From positions 1 through 64,000 of the forward strand of contig NZ_RKHR01000010.1 of the NCBI RefSeq assembly GCF_003752585.1: a stretch of 64,000 bases of DNA, in the 5' to 3' direction. Shown piece by piece: positions 32,439-42,457 of the stretch; position 1 is the first letter of the stretch; each line of letters opens with the position of its first letter. The notes below the pieces were generated by a model that was given only the letters and a program-made list of their open reading frames with translations, ran no database searches and was not told where the DNA came from. Origin of the DNA: Sinobacterium caligoides. GTDB taxonomy: Bacteria; Pseudomonadota; Gammaproteobacteria; Pseudomonadales; Sinobacteriaceae. Position numbers and translations under genes: made by a program.

Positions 32439-33059
32439 ATGGCAAGATATATAGGTCCAACTTGTAAACTTTCTCGTCGTGAAGGCACCGATCTGTTTCT
32501 TAAGAGCGGTGTTCGTCCACTAGAGTCAAAGTGTAAAGCTGAAACTGTACCAGGTGTTCACGGCGCACGCCGCACCCGTCTTTCTGACTTCGGTGTTCAG
32601 TTACGTGAAAAGCAGAAAGTTCGTCGTATGTACGGCGTTCTTGAGAAGCAATTTAAGAAATACTACAAAGAAGCCGCTCGTGTTAAGGGCCCAACAGGTG
32701 AAAACTTGTTGAAGTTGTTGGAGAGTCGTCTCGATAACGTTGTTTATCGTATGGGCTTTGCATCAACTCGTGCTGAAGCGCGTCAGTTGGTTTCACACAA
32801 GGCAATCACCGTCAATGGTACCTGCGTTAATATCGCATCTTACCAAGTAAAGGCAGGCGACATTGTTGCCGTGCGTGAGAAGTCTAAGAAGCAGCTTCGT
32901 GTTGAAGCAGCACTTAAGCTGGCCGAGAACCGTGCTCCTACCGAGTGGATCGACGTAAATGCAGCTAAGGTTGAGGGTACTTTTAAAGCCCAGCCTGATC
33001 GTGCTGATCTATCCTCTGAGATCAATGAAAACTTGATCGTAGAGTTGTACTCGAAATAA
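32439..33059 (+). CDS. rpsD: 30S ribosomal protein S4
   Basis: 206-aa primary 16S-binding protein, repressor of the alpha operon in enterics, with an S4 RNA-binding domain (about residues 97-160, [21 protein letters not shown]). The N-terminus [21 protein letters not shown] is typical. Confidence 0.97.
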   Translation: MARYIGPTCKLSRREGTDLFLKSGVRPLESKCKAETVPGVHGARRTRLSDFGVQLREKQKVRRMYGVLEKQFKKYYKEAARVKGPTGENLLKLLESRLDNVVYRMGFASTRAEARQLVSHKAITVNGTCVNIASYQVKAGDIVAVREKSKKQLRVEAALKLAENRAPTEWIDVNAAKVEGTFKAQPDRADLSSEINENLIVELYSK

Positions 33060-33092
33060 CACTAACGACTAACCGTCAAGACAGGTGTAAAT

Positions 33093-34097
33093 ATGCAGAG
33101 TGCCGTCAATGAGTTTTTGACACCGCGTAATATCGATGTTTCTGAAACATCGATCACTCGCGCGAAGGTAACATTAGAGCCACTCGAGCGTGGTTTTGGA
33201 CACACATTAGGAAGCGCGCTACGTCGTATTCTTCTATCATCAATGCCTGGTGCTGCAGTAGTCGGCGCTAAGATTGATGGTGTTGAGCACGAATACAGTG
33301 CTATCGAAGGTGTTGACCAAGATGTTATTGAGATTCTAATGAATCTTAAAGGCGTCGCCATCGTTATGGAGGGTAAGACAGAGGCAACGCTTACTCTTAA
33401 CAAGAAAGGTCCTGCGGTAGTAACCGCTGGCGATATCGAGTTGCCTGGCGACATCGAAATTAAGAACCCTGAGCATGTTATTGCAAGTGTTTCAGCTGGT
33501 GCCGAACTGAATATGACCCTCACAGCGCGTGTTGGTCGTGGTTATGTGCCCGCGGACCAGATCAATGCTGGTGACGAGGAAACTCGCAGTATTGGTCAGC
33601 TGGTGCTTGATGCCTCTTATAGCCCAGTGCGCAGTGTTTCTTATGTTGTTGAGAATGCTCGTGTTGAACAGCGTACTGATCTCGATAAGTTGGTTCTCGA
33701 CATAGAGACCGATGGCACTTTGGATCCTAGCGAAGCTATTCGCCGCGCTGCAACAATCCTGCAGCAACAGCTTGCAGCTTTCGTTGATCTTGAAAGCGAG
33801 ACTGAGGTAGAACCTGAAGAGCATGAAGAGGAAATTGATCCGATTCTGCTACGCCCAGTCGATGATCTTGAGCTTACCGTTCGCTCTGCGAACTGCCTCA
33901 AAGCTGAGAACATCTACTACATCGGTGACCTGGTTCAGCGTACTGAAGTTGAGTTGCTCAAGACTCCTAACCTAGGTAAGAAGTCTCTTACTGAGATTAA
34001 GGATGTCTTGGCGTCACGCGGTTTGTCACTAGGTTTGCGTTTAGATAACTGGCCACCCGCCAGTCTTCGTAACGACGACCGTGTACTCGTCAATTAA
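33093..34097 (+). CDS. rpoA: RNA polymerase alpha subunit
   Basis: 334 aa. The N-terminal domain (1-235) assembles beta and beta'; [20 protein letters not shown] is the dimer signature. After an acidic linker, the C-terminal domain (about 250-325) binds UP elements and activators, with the conserved [27 protein letters not shown] segment. Located as usual between rpsD and rplQ. Confidence 0.98.
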   Translation: MQSAVNEFLTPRNIDVSETSITRAKVTLEPLERGFGHTLGSALRRILLSSMPGAAVVGAKIDGVEHEYSAIEGVDQDVIEILMNLKGVAIVMEGKTEATLTLNKKGPAVVTAGDIELPGDIEIKNPEHVIASVSAGAELNMTLTARVGRGYVPADQINAGDEETRSIGQLVLDASYSPVRSVSYVVENARVEQRTDLDKLVLDIETDGTLDPSEAIRRAATILQQQLAAFVDLESETEVEPEEHEEEIDPILLRPVDDLELTVRSANCLKAENIYYIGDLVQRTEVELLKTPNLGKKSLTEIKDVLASRGLSLGLRLDNWPPASLRNDDRVLVN

Positions 34098-34108
34098 GAT
34101 TATGTGTT

Positions 34109-34131
34109 GCGTCGCTGCTTGCCAGCGATGC
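34109..34131 (+). other. Hairpin between rpoA and rplQ
   Basis: GCGTCGCTG (34109-34117) pairs with CAGCGATGC (34123-34131) including one G-T pair. No T run. A second small hairpin (ATTGC/GCAAT) follows. They may stabilise or separate the rpoA message. Confidence 0.4.
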
Positions 34132-34185
34132 GATCTCGGTTAATTTTTATTGCTGTGATAGCAATGAATTGTAAGGAATTAAGCC

Positions 34186-34569
34186 ATGCGTCATCGTAAA
34201 AGTGGCCGTCAATTAAATCGAAACAGCTCGCACCGCAGTGCGATGTTTCGAAATATGGTCAACTCTCTAGTAGAGCACGAACTGATCAAAACTACTTTGC
34301 CTAAGGCAAAAGAGCTTCGTCGTCACGCCGAGCCTCTTATTACCCTAGCCAAAGAAGACACTGTCGCCAATCGCCGTCTAGCTTTTAGCCGCCTGCGTTC
34401 TAAAGAAGCAGTTGCTAAGCTATTCGCCGAGGTAGGTCCTCGCTATCAAGGTCGTCCAGGTGGTTACCTGCGCGTACTTAAGTGTGGTTACCGTACTGGT
34501 GATAAGGCCCCAATGGCCTATGTTGAGCTTGTTGATCGTCCAGTAGCTGAAGCTACAGACGAAGATTAA
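34186..34569 (+). CDS. rplQ: 50S ribosomal protein L17
   Basis: 127-aa protein at the base of the tunnel exit. [20 protein letters not shown] and [25 protein letters not shown] are the family marks. Last gene of the ribosomal superoperon. Confidence 0.97.
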   Translation: MRHRKSGRQLNRNSSHRSAMFRNMVNSLVEHELIKTTLPKAKELRRHAEPLITLAKEDTVANRRLAFSRLRSKEAVAKLFAEVGPRYQGRPGGYLRVLKCGYRTGDKAPMAYVELVDRPVAEATDED

Positions 34570-34584
34570 GTTTGATGTGATGAT

Positions 34585-34612
34585 AAAAAAAGCAGCTTCG
34601 GCTGCTTTTTTT
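34585..34612 (+). terminator. Bidirectional terminator between rplQ and uvrA
   Basis: AAAAAAAGCAGC (34585-34596) pairs with GCTGCTTTTTTT (34601-34612) around a stable TTCG tetraloop. A and T tracts on both sides allow it to end both rplQ and the convergent uvrA. Confidence 0.95.
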
Positions 34613-34641
34613 ATGTTTGCTTTTTATATTTTTCTAACTGC

Positions 34642-37461
34642 TTAGTTGAGCATGCCTTTAAGAAAGCGTCCGGTATGTGACTCTTTGTGCTTTGCAATAT
34701 CTTGCGGCGTTCCTGTGGCAATTATCTGACCACCTCCAGAGCCTCCCTCCGGCCCGAGATCAACTACCCAGTCGGCGGTTTTGACGACATCGAGGTTGTG
34801 TTCGATGACAACAATAGTATTGCCTTGATCTCGTAGGTGGTGCAGCACGCTTAAGAGCTGTTGGATGTCGTGGAAGTGTAGTCCGGTAGTTGGCTCGTCG
34901 AGAATATACAGGGTCTTGCCTGTGTCTCTCTTGCTGAGTTCCTTTGCCAGCTTGACGCGTTGCGCTTCACCGCCTGAGAGTGTTGTTGCTGCTTGGCCTA
35001 GCTTGATGTAGCTGAGTCCGACGTCCATCAGTGTACTGAGTTTGCGTTTGACAGAAGGCACGGCGTCGAAGAAGTCGAGGGCATCTTCGATAGTCATATC
35101 GAGGATTTCATGGATATTTTTGCCTTTGTATCGAACTTCTAATGTTTCGCGGTTGTAGCGTTTTCCTTCGCAGATGTCACAGGGCACGTAAATATCAGCT
35201 AAGAAATGCATCTCGACCTTGGTGACACCGTCACCCTGACAGGCTTCACAGCGCCCACCTTTGACGTTAAAGCTAAAGCGACCGGGTTTATAGCCCCGTG
35301 ACCTTGCTTCTTGCGTGCCTGCGAACAGTTCGCGTACGGGGGTAAAAATACCTGTATAGGTTGCAGGGTTGGAACGTGGTGTGCGTCCAATAGGGCTCTG
35401 ATCAATGTCGATGCACTTATCAACGAGGTCAAGACCGCTGATACCCTCGTGGGGCGCTGCTGTGAGCGTGGTTGCACCGTTGAGTTCGGTTGCAGCGAGA
35501 GGGTAGAGCGTGCCGTTTATCAGCGTAGACTTACCTGAGCCAGAAACGCCGGTGACGCAGGTCATTAGGCCAAGAGGGATTTTTAGGGTGACATCCTGGA
35601 GGTTGTTACCGCTGGCGCCACTGATGATGAGCTCGCGTGTTGGATCATAGTCTGTCAGCTTTGTTGGCACGGCGATCTGCTTCTTGCCGCTCAAGTAGTG
35701 CCCAGTCAGGGAGTCCTTGCTCTTCATAATCTTGGCGGCGGTGCCGGCCGCGATCACTTTGCCGCCATGGACTCCTGCCCCAGGGCCAATGTCGATGACG
35801 TGGTCGGCATGGCGGATGGCATCCTCATCATGCTCGACGACGATGACGGTATTACCAAGATCTCGTAAGTGGGTCAGTGTCTTTAGTAGTCTTTCGTTGT
35901 CGCGCTGATGGAGTCCGATTGACGGTTCATCCAAAATATACATAACCCCGACGAGGCCGGCACCGATCTGACTGGCGAGCCGGATTCTCTGCGCTTCACC
36001 GCCGGAAAGGGTATCTGCCGAACGCTCTAGTGTAAGATAGTTGAGTCCGACATCGACAAGGAACTGTAAGCGGTCTCTAATTTCCTTGAGGATTTTTTCA
36101 GCAATTTCGCCTTTGCTACCGCTTAAACGTAGTTCTTGTGTGTAGGTGAGGGCCTCAGCAATAGGAAGGCGAGTTAGGCTTGGAAGGTTTTTGTTGTTGA
36201 TGAAAACGTTTCGTGCAGAGCGCCGTAACCTGGAGCCATCACAAGAGGGGCAAGGTTGGCTGTTGAGGTATTTTCCCAGCTCCTCGCGTACCATATTCGA
36301 TTCGGTGTCACGATATCGGCGCTCTAGGTTTGGGATGATGCCTTCGAAGCTGTGCGTACGTTTATAGGTGTCACCCTTGTCGTTGACATAGTTAAAGACG
36401 ATTTCCTCTTCGCCGCTGCCGTAAAGGATCTTGTTTTTATGTACATCATTAAGTTCTTTGAAGGGGGTGTCGATATCGAACTGATAGTGTTCTGATAGCG
36501 AACTGAGCATGTGGAAATAATAGATACTACGGCGGTCCCAACCTCTGATTGCACCTTCGGCTAGGCTCGCTTCGTCGTCTAAAATAAGACGGGCAGGATC
36601 GAAGAACTGCTTCTGCCCTAGACCATCACAGTCGGTACAAGCGCCGGCAGGGTTGTTGAATGAGAACAATCTCGGTTCGAGCTCTTTCAGGCTGTAGCCG
36701 CATTCAGGGCAGGCAAAACGAGCTGATAATACTTGTTCTTGGTCGCTATCCATTTCTGCGATAACCGCGAGACCGCCTGAGAGCTGCAGTGTGGTCTCAA
36801 AGGATTCCGATATTCTCAGGCGTAAATCTTCCCGCACCTTGAAGCGATCGACGACGACATCAATGCTGTGTTTCTGGTTTTTTACCAGTGTTGGTAGGTC
36901 GTCCAATTCATAAATAGCGCCATCGACCCTGACTCTGATAAAACCTTGGCTGCGTAGTTGGTCGAAGGTTTGATGGTGCTCACCCTTGCGTTCCTTGATC
37001 ACCGGCGCTAACAGCATTAGCTTGCTGCCCTCATCCCTCGCCAGCACTTCGTCGACCATTTGGCTGATGGTTTGTGCCTCGAGGTCGAGCTGGTGATCAG
37101 GGCAGCGTGGGGTGCCTACACGTGCAAATAATAGACGTAGGTAGTCGTAAATCTCGGTGATGGTGCCCACGGTGGAGCGAGGGTTGTGTGATGTTGACTT
37201 CTGTTCGATCGATATTGCCGGTGATAGCCCTTCGATATGGTCTACATCGGGCTTTTCCATCATCGACAAGAACTGTCTGGCATAGGTGGACAGCGATTCG
37301 ACATAGCGTCTCTGGCCCTCCGCATACAAGGTATCAAAGGCCAGTGAGGACTTGCCAGAGCCGGATAAGCCGGTGATAACGGTGAGTTTGTCGCGCGGAA
37401 TATCAATATCGATATTTTTAAGGTTATGAGTACGAGCACCGCGCACTAAGATTTTATCCAT
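34642..37461 (-). CDS. uvrA: Excinuclease ABC subunit UvrA
   Basis: DNA damage sensor of nucleotide excision repair; the dimer loads UvrB. 939 aa (E. coli 940) with two ABC ATPase modules: Walker [10 protein letters not shown] near residue 31 and GVSGSGKST near 640, two LSGGEAQR signatures, and zinc modules with CPEC...CTDC and CEAC...CDIC. ATG start. It is divergent from the MFS-ssb pair. A TATAAT on the minus strand (37486-37491) could be its -10; no consensus LexA box was found nearby. Confidence 0.98.
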   Translation of the reverse strand: MDKILVRGARTHNLKNIDIDIPRDKLTVITGLSGSGKSSLAFDTLYAEGQRRYVESLSTYARQFLSMMEKPDVDHIEGLSPAISIEQKSTSHNPRSTVGTITEIYDYLRLLFARVGTPRCPDHQLDLEAQTISQMVDEVLARDEGSKLMLLAPVIKERKGEHHQTFDQLRSQGFIRVRVDGAIYELDDLPTLVKNQKHSIDVVVDRFKVREDLRLRISESFETTLQLSGGLAVIAEMDSDQEQVLSARFACPECGYSLKELEPRLFSFNNPAGACTDCDGLGQKQFFDPARLILDDEASLAEGAIRGWDRRSIYYFHMLSSLSEHYQFDIDTPFKELNDVHKNKILYGSGEEEIVFNYVNDKGDTYKRTHSFEGIIPNLERRYRDTESNMVREELGKYLNSQPCPSCDGSRLRRSARNVFINNKNLPSLTRLPIAEALTYTQELRLSGSKGEIAEKILKEIRDRLQFLVDVGLNYLTLERSADTLSGGEAQRIRLASQIGAGLVGVMYILDEPSIGLHQRDNERLLKTLTHLRDLGNTVIVVEHDEDAIRHADHVIDIGPGAGVHGGKVIAAGTAAKIMKSKDSLTGHYLSGKKQIAVPTKLTDYDPTRELIISGASGNNLQDVTLKIPLGLMTCVTGVSGSGKSTLINGTLYPLAATELNGATTLTAAPHEGISGLDLVDKCIDIDQSPIGRTPRSNPATYTGIFTPVRELFAGTQEARSRGYKPGRFSFNVKGGRCEACQGDGVTKVEMHFLADIYVPCDICEGKRYNRETLEVRYKGKNIHEILDMTIEDALDFFDAVPSVKRKLSTLMDVGLSYIKLGQAATTLSGGEAQRVKLAKELSKRDTGKTLYILDEPTTGLHFHDIQQLLSVLHHLRDQGNTIVVIEHNLDVVKTADWVVDLGPEGGSGGGQIIATGTPQDIAKHKESHTGRFLKGMLN

Positions 37462-37608
37462 CGCTTATCACCGCTAAAACAGAAAATTATATCCTGCTAC
37501 GGAAGTTAGTCATAGTGGCTGGCCGAAGATGCGGCGTGTTCAGATTAGAGGTTCCTGCTATGATGCGGCCCTCGATCGTTTTTTTGTTATTAATAAGGAA
37601 GCATTGCG

Positions 37609-38988
37609 TTGTCGAATAATTCCATTACAGGCGTTGAGCGCCGCTCGATATACGGTTTGGCGGCTTTGTATTCGTTCAGAATGCTAGGCTTATTCATGGT
37701 GTTGCCGGTACTGGCGCTCTATGCGGATGGTTTTACCGGTAGTACACCAGCGTTGATTGGTCTCGCACTAGGTGCCTATGGCATCAGTCAGGCGCTGTTG
37801 CAGATACCGCTGGGCATGCTATCGGACAAGATCGGTCGCAAGACCGTTATCGTTACCGGCTTATTGATTTTCGCTCTTGGCAGTATTGTTGCAGCGCAGG
37901 CTGACAGTATTTGGGGGGTGATTTTTGGCCGTTGCCTGCAGGGGTGTGGTGCCATCGCGAGCTCTGTCTTAGCGCTGATGACTGATTTGACGCGTGAAGA
38001 GCATCGGACACGGGCGATGGCGACAATAGGGATGAGTATCGGCGTTTCGTTTATGGTCGCGGTAATTATCGGGCCGTTCATTGCGGGTGCGTTTAGTATT
38101 TCTGCTATTTTTATTCTGACCGCTGTATTGGCTGCGGTAGGGGTGGTGATCACGTTATGGTTAATACCGACACCGTTGCGTCAGAGCAGTGCTCAGCCCG
38201 ACGTGGTGGCAGCTCCAGCGCTGCTGAAGCGTGCTTTGCACGACAAAGAGTTGTTACGTTTGAACTCAGGGATTTTTACCCTGCACTTTGTACTCATGGC
38301 TACTTTTGTGCACCTTCCATTAATGTTAGGTGATGTTTTGTCGTTGTCGGCGCATGGGCAGTGGAAGTTTTATCTGCCAATTTTTGCGTTGTCGTTTGTT
38401 GCCATGGTGCCGTTGATTATCTTTGGTGAGAGAAAGCAGAAGATTAAGCCGGTGTTCATTAGTGCCATTTGTCAGCTGTTGTTGTCGTTGTTGCTGCTCG
38501 CGGTGTTTGGTCATCATGGTTGGGCCTTGATTATGGGGTGTTTTGGCTTCTTCATGGCTTTCAATTTGTTAGAGGCGACATTACCTTCCCTAATTAGTAA
38601 GCGTGCCTTTGCCGGTGGTAAGGGGACGGCGATGGGGGTGTATTCGACCTCGCAATTCCTAGGTGCTTTTCTCGGTGGCAGCTGCGGTGGCCTGGCGGTG
38701 CAGTACTGGGGAGGTGTCGGAGGTTTCTGGCTGTCAGCTGCAGTCGTATTGGCTTGGTTGTTAATCGCAGTTGGAATGAAAAAGCCGAGGCACCTCAAAG
38801 GGTTGGCTCTGCGCTATCAAAGCTGCTTCAGTGCGGAAGATATGCTGGCGGAGCTGAAACTTGTGCCAGGTGTTGTCGATGTCATGCTGGTAGCAAAGGA
38901 TTGCCAGGCTTACCTTAAGGTCGATGAGAAAGTGTTTGTTGAGACGGAAATCCTGCCTTTTAAGGCAGAGGCAAATCCATTGTCCTAG
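37609..38988 (+). CDS. YajR-like MFS efflux transporter
   Basis: 459-aa inner-membrane protein of the major facilitator superfamily, with about 12 hydrophobic helices over residues 15-390 and the MFS loop motif GMLSDKIGRKTV after TM2. A soluble tail of about 65 residues (LKGLALRYQSCFSAEDMLAEL...) has the length and beta-alpha-beta look of the YAM domain of E. coli YajR. The gene sits between uvrA and ssb, as in pseudomonads. The start is TTG at 37609, with AAGGAA upstream; the next in-frame Met falls inside TM1. Substrate unknown. Confidence 0.85.
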   Translation: MSNNSITGVERRSIYGLAALYSFRMLGLFMVLPVLALYADGFTGSTPALIGLALGAYGISQALLQIPLGMLSDKIGRKTVIVTGLLIFALGSIVAAQADSIWGVIFGRCLQGCGAIASSVLALMTDLTREEHRTRAMATIGMSIGVSFMVAVIIGPFIAGAFSISAIFILTAVLAAVGVVITLWLIPTPLRQSSAQPDVVAAPALLKRALHDKELLRLNSGIFTLHFVLMATFVHLPLMLGDVLSLSAHGQWKFYLPIFALSFVAMVPLIIFGERKQKIKPVFISAICQLLLSLLLLAVFGHHGWALIMGCFGFFMAFNLLEATLPSLISKRAFAGGKGTAMGVYSTSQFLGAFLGGSCGGLAVQYWGGVGGFWLSAAVVLAWLLIAVGMKKPRHLKGLALRYQSCFSAEDMLAELKLVPGVVDVMLVAKDCQAYLKVDEKVFVETEILPFKAEANPLS

Positions 38989-39060
38989 CGCCTAGTTCGC
39001 GGTGGTTTATTGCGTTATGATTGGTGCGAAATTTTCGCTCTCATTATGAAGGAGAAGCTA

Positions 39061-39696
39061 ATGGCTTCAAGAGGTGTCAACAAGGTTATTTTGGTGGGTA
39101 ATATTGGGCAAGACCCTGAGACTCGTTTTACCGCTGCAGGCGCTGCTATTACCAATATAACTTTGGCGACGAGCGAGACTTGGAAAGATAAGAATACTGG
39201 CCAGCCACAAGAGCGTACCGAATGGCACCGAGTCGTATTTTTTAACCGATTGGCTGAAATCGCTGGTGAGTATCTGCGCAAGGGTTCGAAAGTGTATGTT
39301 GAGGGGGCCTTGCGTACACGCAAGTGGCAGGGACAGGACGGCCAAGATCGTTATACCACTGAAATCGTTGCTAATGAGATGCAAATGCTCGATAGCCGCA
39401 ACAGTAATCAAGACGCTGGTCAGCCTGGCTATGCCGCGCAAAGTTATCAGAAGCAGCAACCAGCGGCTGCACAGCCATCTGCGGCTCCGCAGCAAACCGG
39501 CTACCAGCAGCAGGCACCAGCTTCTGCGCCGCAGCCCGCCAGCAATCAGCAGGCTGGTTATCAGCAGCCTCAACAGCAAGCGGCTCCGCAGCAGGGCGGT
39601 TACCAGCAGCAGCCAGCCAGGCAGCAACCTACAGCTCCTGCAGCGCCGCAGCAACCGTTTAGTGACACAGGGTTTGATGACGATATTCCGTTCTAG
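39061..39696 (+). CDS. ssb: Single-stranded DNA-binding protein
   Basis: Homotetrameric ssDNA-binding protein for replication and repair. 211 aa: OB fold at residues 1-115 ([20 protein letters not shown]...), then a long Gln/Pro/Ala-rich linker with repeated GYQQ units, ending in the acidic tip FDDDIPF that binds partner proteins. The ATG at 39061 follows AAGGAG; the ORF opening at 39010 is an upstream extension without conservation. A terminator follows. E. coli SSB is 178 aa, so the linker is longer here. Confidence 0.96.
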   Translation: MASRGVNKVILVGNIGQDPETRFTAAGAAITNITLATSETWKDKNTGQPQERTEWHRVVFFNRLAEIAGEYLRKGSKVYVEGALRTRKWQGQDGQDRYTTEIVANEMQMLDSRNSNQDAGQPGYAAQSYQKQQPAAAQPSAAPQQTGYQQQAPASAPQPASNQQAGYQQPQQQAAPQQGGYQQQPARQQPTAPAAPQQPFSDTGFDDDIPF

Positions 39697-39724
39697 GTTG
39701 TCAGTTGTTAGATGATTTTGTGAG

Positions 39725-39749
39725 AACCACCTGCTACGGTGGTTTTTTT
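39725..39749 (+). terminator. Terminator after ssb
   Basis: AACCACC (39725-39731) pairs with GGTGGTT (39738-39744) around TGCTAC, followed by T residues. Clear intrinsic terminator. Confidence 0.93.
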
Positions 39750-39792
39750 GTTTTTGCAGATAGTGTATTAATAATATGTGAAGGTGGCGGCG

Positions 39793-40656
39793 ATGAAAGT
39801 GCTGATACTAGATGATAATAGTCGGGTAGGAATGGAGTTGGTTCCGCTGTTAGTAAGCAAACATTATCGTGTTGAGTTGCTAGGGCGTGAGCAGCTACTG
39901 GCCGATGATGAGGCGTTGGTGGCGATTAACCATCATAGCGTCGATGTTGTAGTGAATTGCTTTAACCTGCAGAGCCCTGAAGAGGGAGGACTGCAGGAGC
40001 ATGATATTGAGTTGGTTACCCGTATCGCAGAGCTTTGTCAGCGTGAGCGCCTACCTTGTATTCAGTTGTCGAGCGCGCAGGTCTTCTCGGTTAATTTAGC
40101 GCAAGGTTACATTGAGGGTGATGCACCGAACCCTGTGACTCGTGATGGCGAGATGTTGGTGAGGGCCGAGCAGGCGATGTTGAGGCTTTGTGATATCTCA
40201 TTGGTGATGCGTGTGGGTTGGGTTTTTAGTGACAGTGGCGCGGGTGTCTTCGAGGATATGCTGATGCACCTCGAGACGGGCCGTGAACTTGTTGTTTATA
40301 GCGGTTTAGAGGGGTGCCCGACACCTGCGTCTGATGTGGCTAGGGTTGTTGTCGCCTGTGCCGAGCAGCTGCAGGCCGGAGCGGAGTGCTATGGCATATA
40401 TCATTATTGCAGCTCTGATGTTACCAGCAGCGAGGACTTTACAGAGGCAATTATCGCCACTTGCCAGCAGTACGGCCAGGTAGATCCTGAGAAGGTGAAT
40501 ATCAAGTCTGTGGATAACTTCCAGAAATACGGCGCCGTGCCGCACCCGGCACTTAAGTGTCTGCGTATATTGAATCATTTTGGGATAAAGCAACGTCCCT
40601 GGCGGTCTGTTATGGCAAGCTTGCTGAAAGATCGCTACAGCGCAACGACGGAGTAG
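39793..40656 (+). CDS. RmlD-like Rossmann-fold protein, probably non-catalytic
   Basis: 287 aa related to the NAD(P)-dependent sugar nucleotide reductases (dTDP-4-dehydrorhamnose reductase, RmlD; extended SDR). The N-terminal beta-alpha-beta is recognisable (MKVLILDDNSRVGMELVPLL) but the GxxGxxG loop keeps only its last glycine. The usual STDYVF is SSAQVF, and the YGxxK motif appears as DGEML near residue 115, so the catalytic Tyr and Lys seem lost. GxEGCPTPASDVARVV matches the family's substrate-side segment. The ATG at 39793 follows AAGGTGGC. moaB follows 3 bp later. It may act as a binding or regulatory protein, as MAT2B does; function unknown. Confidence 0.7.
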   Translation: MKVLILDDNSRVGMELVPLLVSKHYRVELLGREQLLADDEALVAINHHSVDVVVNCFNLQSPEEGGLQEHDIELVTRIAELCQRERLPCIQLSSAQVFSVNLAQGYIEGDAPNPVTRDGEMLVRAEQAMLRLCDISLVMRVGWVFSDSGAGVFEDMLMHLETGRELVVYSGLEGCPTPASDVARVVVACAEQLQAGAECYGIYHYCSSDVTSSEDFTEAIIATCQQYGQVDPEKVNIKSVDNFQKYGAVPHPALKCLRILNHFGIKQRPWRSVMASLLKDRYSATTE

Positions 40657-40659
40657 GCT

Positions 40660-41190
40660 ATGTCGACAGAGATAATATCAAAGAGCTTAAAAGTGGCAGT
40701 ATTAACTGTCTCAGATACACGTGATGAACAGACGGACAGCTCGGGGCGCTACCTGCAGAGTGTGGCTGCTGAAGCGGGCCACGAAGTCGTTGATAAGCGT
40801 ATTGTCAAAGATGATATCTATGATATCCGCGCCGTCGTTTCGGCCTGGATTGCCTCTGATGTGCAGGTTGTACTTGTCACCGGTGGTACTGGTTTTACGG
40901 GTAGAGACTCGACGCCAGAGGCTCTAATACCGTTATTCGATAAGAGGGTAGAGGGCTTTGGAGAGACCTTTAGGGCTATCTCTTATCACGACATCGGTAC
41001 CTCGACAGTGCAGTCAAGGGCGGTGGCTGGGCTTGCTAATTATACCGTCGTATTTTGTCTGCCGGGCTCTACTGGAGCTTGCCGTACTGGCTGGGAAGGA
41101 ATTATTAAAGAGCAGATAAACAGTGCGCATAGACCCTGTAACTTTGTCGGTGTACTTGAGCGTGATGGGGTGATGGGGCATACCCAATGA
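40660..41190 (+). CDS. moaB: Molybdenum cofactor biosynthesis protein MoaB
   Basis: 176-aa MogA/MoaB-family protein with the nucleotide/molybdopterin-binding motif TGGTGFTGRDSTPEAL (about residues 70-85) and the conserved LPGSTGACRTGWE near the C-terminus. The family adenylylates molybdopterin (MogA) or takes part in cofactor synthesis in a less defined way (MoaB). It overlaps moeA by 4 bp (ATGA), so the two are translationally coupled and likely act in consecutive steps. Confidence 0.92.
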   Translation: MSTEIISKSLKVAVLTVSDTRDEQTDSSGRYLQSVAAEAGHEVVDKRIVKDDIYDIRAVVSAWIASDVQVVLVTGGTGFTGRDSTPEALIPLFDKRVEGFGETFRAISYHDIGTSTVQSRAVAGLANYTVVFCLPGSTGACRTGWEGIIKEQINSAHRPCNFVGVLERDGVMGHTQ

Positions 41191-42398
41191 GTGCATCATG
41201 GACGGCCATTGAGACCGCATTGGCAACGCTTCTGAACGATGCTCCGCTAGTAACGGAGGCTGTTACCGTTAAGCTGGCAGATGCCGTTGGTAGGGTGCTG
41301 GCAGAAGATGTTGTAGCAGCGGTCTCGGTACCGCCTTTTGATAACAGTGCGATGGATGGCTATGCGGTGCGCGCAGGGGATCTTGCTGCTGGTGCTTCGG
41401 TGCGAGTCACTCAACGTATATCGGCGGGTTCCGTCGGTGTTGAGGTGGTGGCAGGTGAAGCGGCACGGATCTTCACTGGCGCGGCGATGCCGGCAGGGGC
41501 CGATGCGGTCTTGATGCAGGAAAAGGCCGTTGTCAGTGATAAGTGCTTGTCGACGACTAGTGTTATACCGGTTGGGAATAATATTCGCCGAGCAGGGCAA
41601 GACCTTATCGCTGGCGAGGTGGTGCTCCCGGCTGGCCACCGTTTGAGGCCTCAAGATCTAGGGGTATTGGCCTCTGTCGGTGTTGAATTGTTACAGATTC
41701 GACGCCCGCTAAAGGTGGCGCTACTTTCTACTGGTGATGAGTTGCGGGAGCCTGGGCAGGTTTTGCTACCAGGACAAATCTATAATTCGAACCGTTACAC
41801 GCTGAGCGCTCTGCTGGGGCGATTAGATGTTGAGGTTGTCGACCTAGGAATTTGCCGAGATACCGCTGAGGATACTGAGAGGCTGTTGCGCAAGGCCGCC
41901 GGGGCCTGCGACCTAATCATCAGCAGTGGTGGTGTGTCCGTAGGCGAGGAGGACCACGTCAAGGCTGAGGTAGAGAAACTGGGCGCGCTTAAATTGTGGA
42001 AACTGGCCATTAAGCCCGGCAAACCGTTGGCCTATGGTAAGGTGTTAGGCGTGCCCTTTTTAGGCTTACCTGGCAACCCAGCAGCAGTCTTTGTCACTTT
42101 CTGTCTAGTGGCTCGGCCCTATATTTTAACGATGCAGGGTTGCAGGGAAACTGCACCGCTTTCAGTCTTCTTGCCTGCTAATTTTACTGTCGCTAAGCCT
42201 GGGCGCCGACAAGAATATTTACGAGCGAAGATAGAGAGGGATGGGGGGACTGCCGTTGTTTCGCAATTCTCGAATCAGAGCTCGGGGGTATTGTCGTCAA
42301 CGTCCTGGGCCAACTGTCTGGCTATTGTACCGATAGGCCAAGCGATAGCGGAAGGAGATATGGTCGAGGTACTGCCTTTAGATGGCTTGCTTTGTTAA
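41187..42398 (+). CDS. moeA: Molybdopterin molybdenumtransferase MoeA
   Basis: Inserts molybdate into adenylylated molybdopterin. 403 aa (E. coli 411) with the domains in order: PPFDNSAMDGYAVRAGD near residue 50, the MPAGADAVLMQE loop near 100, the MogA-like domain with STGDEL and SSGGVSVGEEDHVK (about 180-260), and FLGLPGNPAAVFVTF near 290, then a C-terminal beta barrel. A strong terminator follows. Other Mo-cofactor genes are not in the window. Confidence 0.95.
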   Translation: MSASWTAIETALATLLNDAPLVTEAVTVKLADAVGRVLAEDVVAAVSVPPFDNSAMDGYAVRAGDLAAGASVRVTQRISAGSVGVEVVAGEAARIFTGAAMPAGADAVLMQEKAVVSDKCLSTTSVIPVGNNIRRAGQDLIAGEVVLPAGHRLRPQDLGVLASVGVELLQIRRPLKVALLSTGDELREPGQVLLPGQIYNSNRYTLSALLGRLDVEVVDLGICRDTAEDTERLLRKAAGACDLIISSGGVSVGEEDHVKAEVEKLGALKLWKLAIKPGKPLAYGKVLGVPFLGLPGNPAAVFVTFCLVARPYILTMQGCRETAPLSVFLPANFTVAKPGRRQEYLRAKIERDGGTAVVSQFSNQSSGVLSSTSWANCLAIVPIGQAIAEGDMVEVLPLDGLLC

Positions 42399-42414
42399 TT
42401 GCTTATCTGTGAAC

Positions 42415-42446
42415 AAAAAAAGGCTGCGAAATCGCAGCCTTTTTTG
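42415..42446 (+). terminator. Bidirectional terminator between moeA and fabB
   Basis: AAAAAAGGCTGCG (42416-42428) pairs perfectly with CGCAGCCTTTTTT (42433-42445), loop AAAT. The A and T tracts serve both moeA and the convergent fabB. Confidence 0.95.
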
Positions 42447-42457
42447 TGCTTGTCTAT

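Noticed and set aside
39067-39654. A 195-codon minus-strand ORF antisense to ssb
   Set aside because: Leu/Arg-rich translation is the shadow of the Gln-rich ssb linker; ssb is certain on the other strand.
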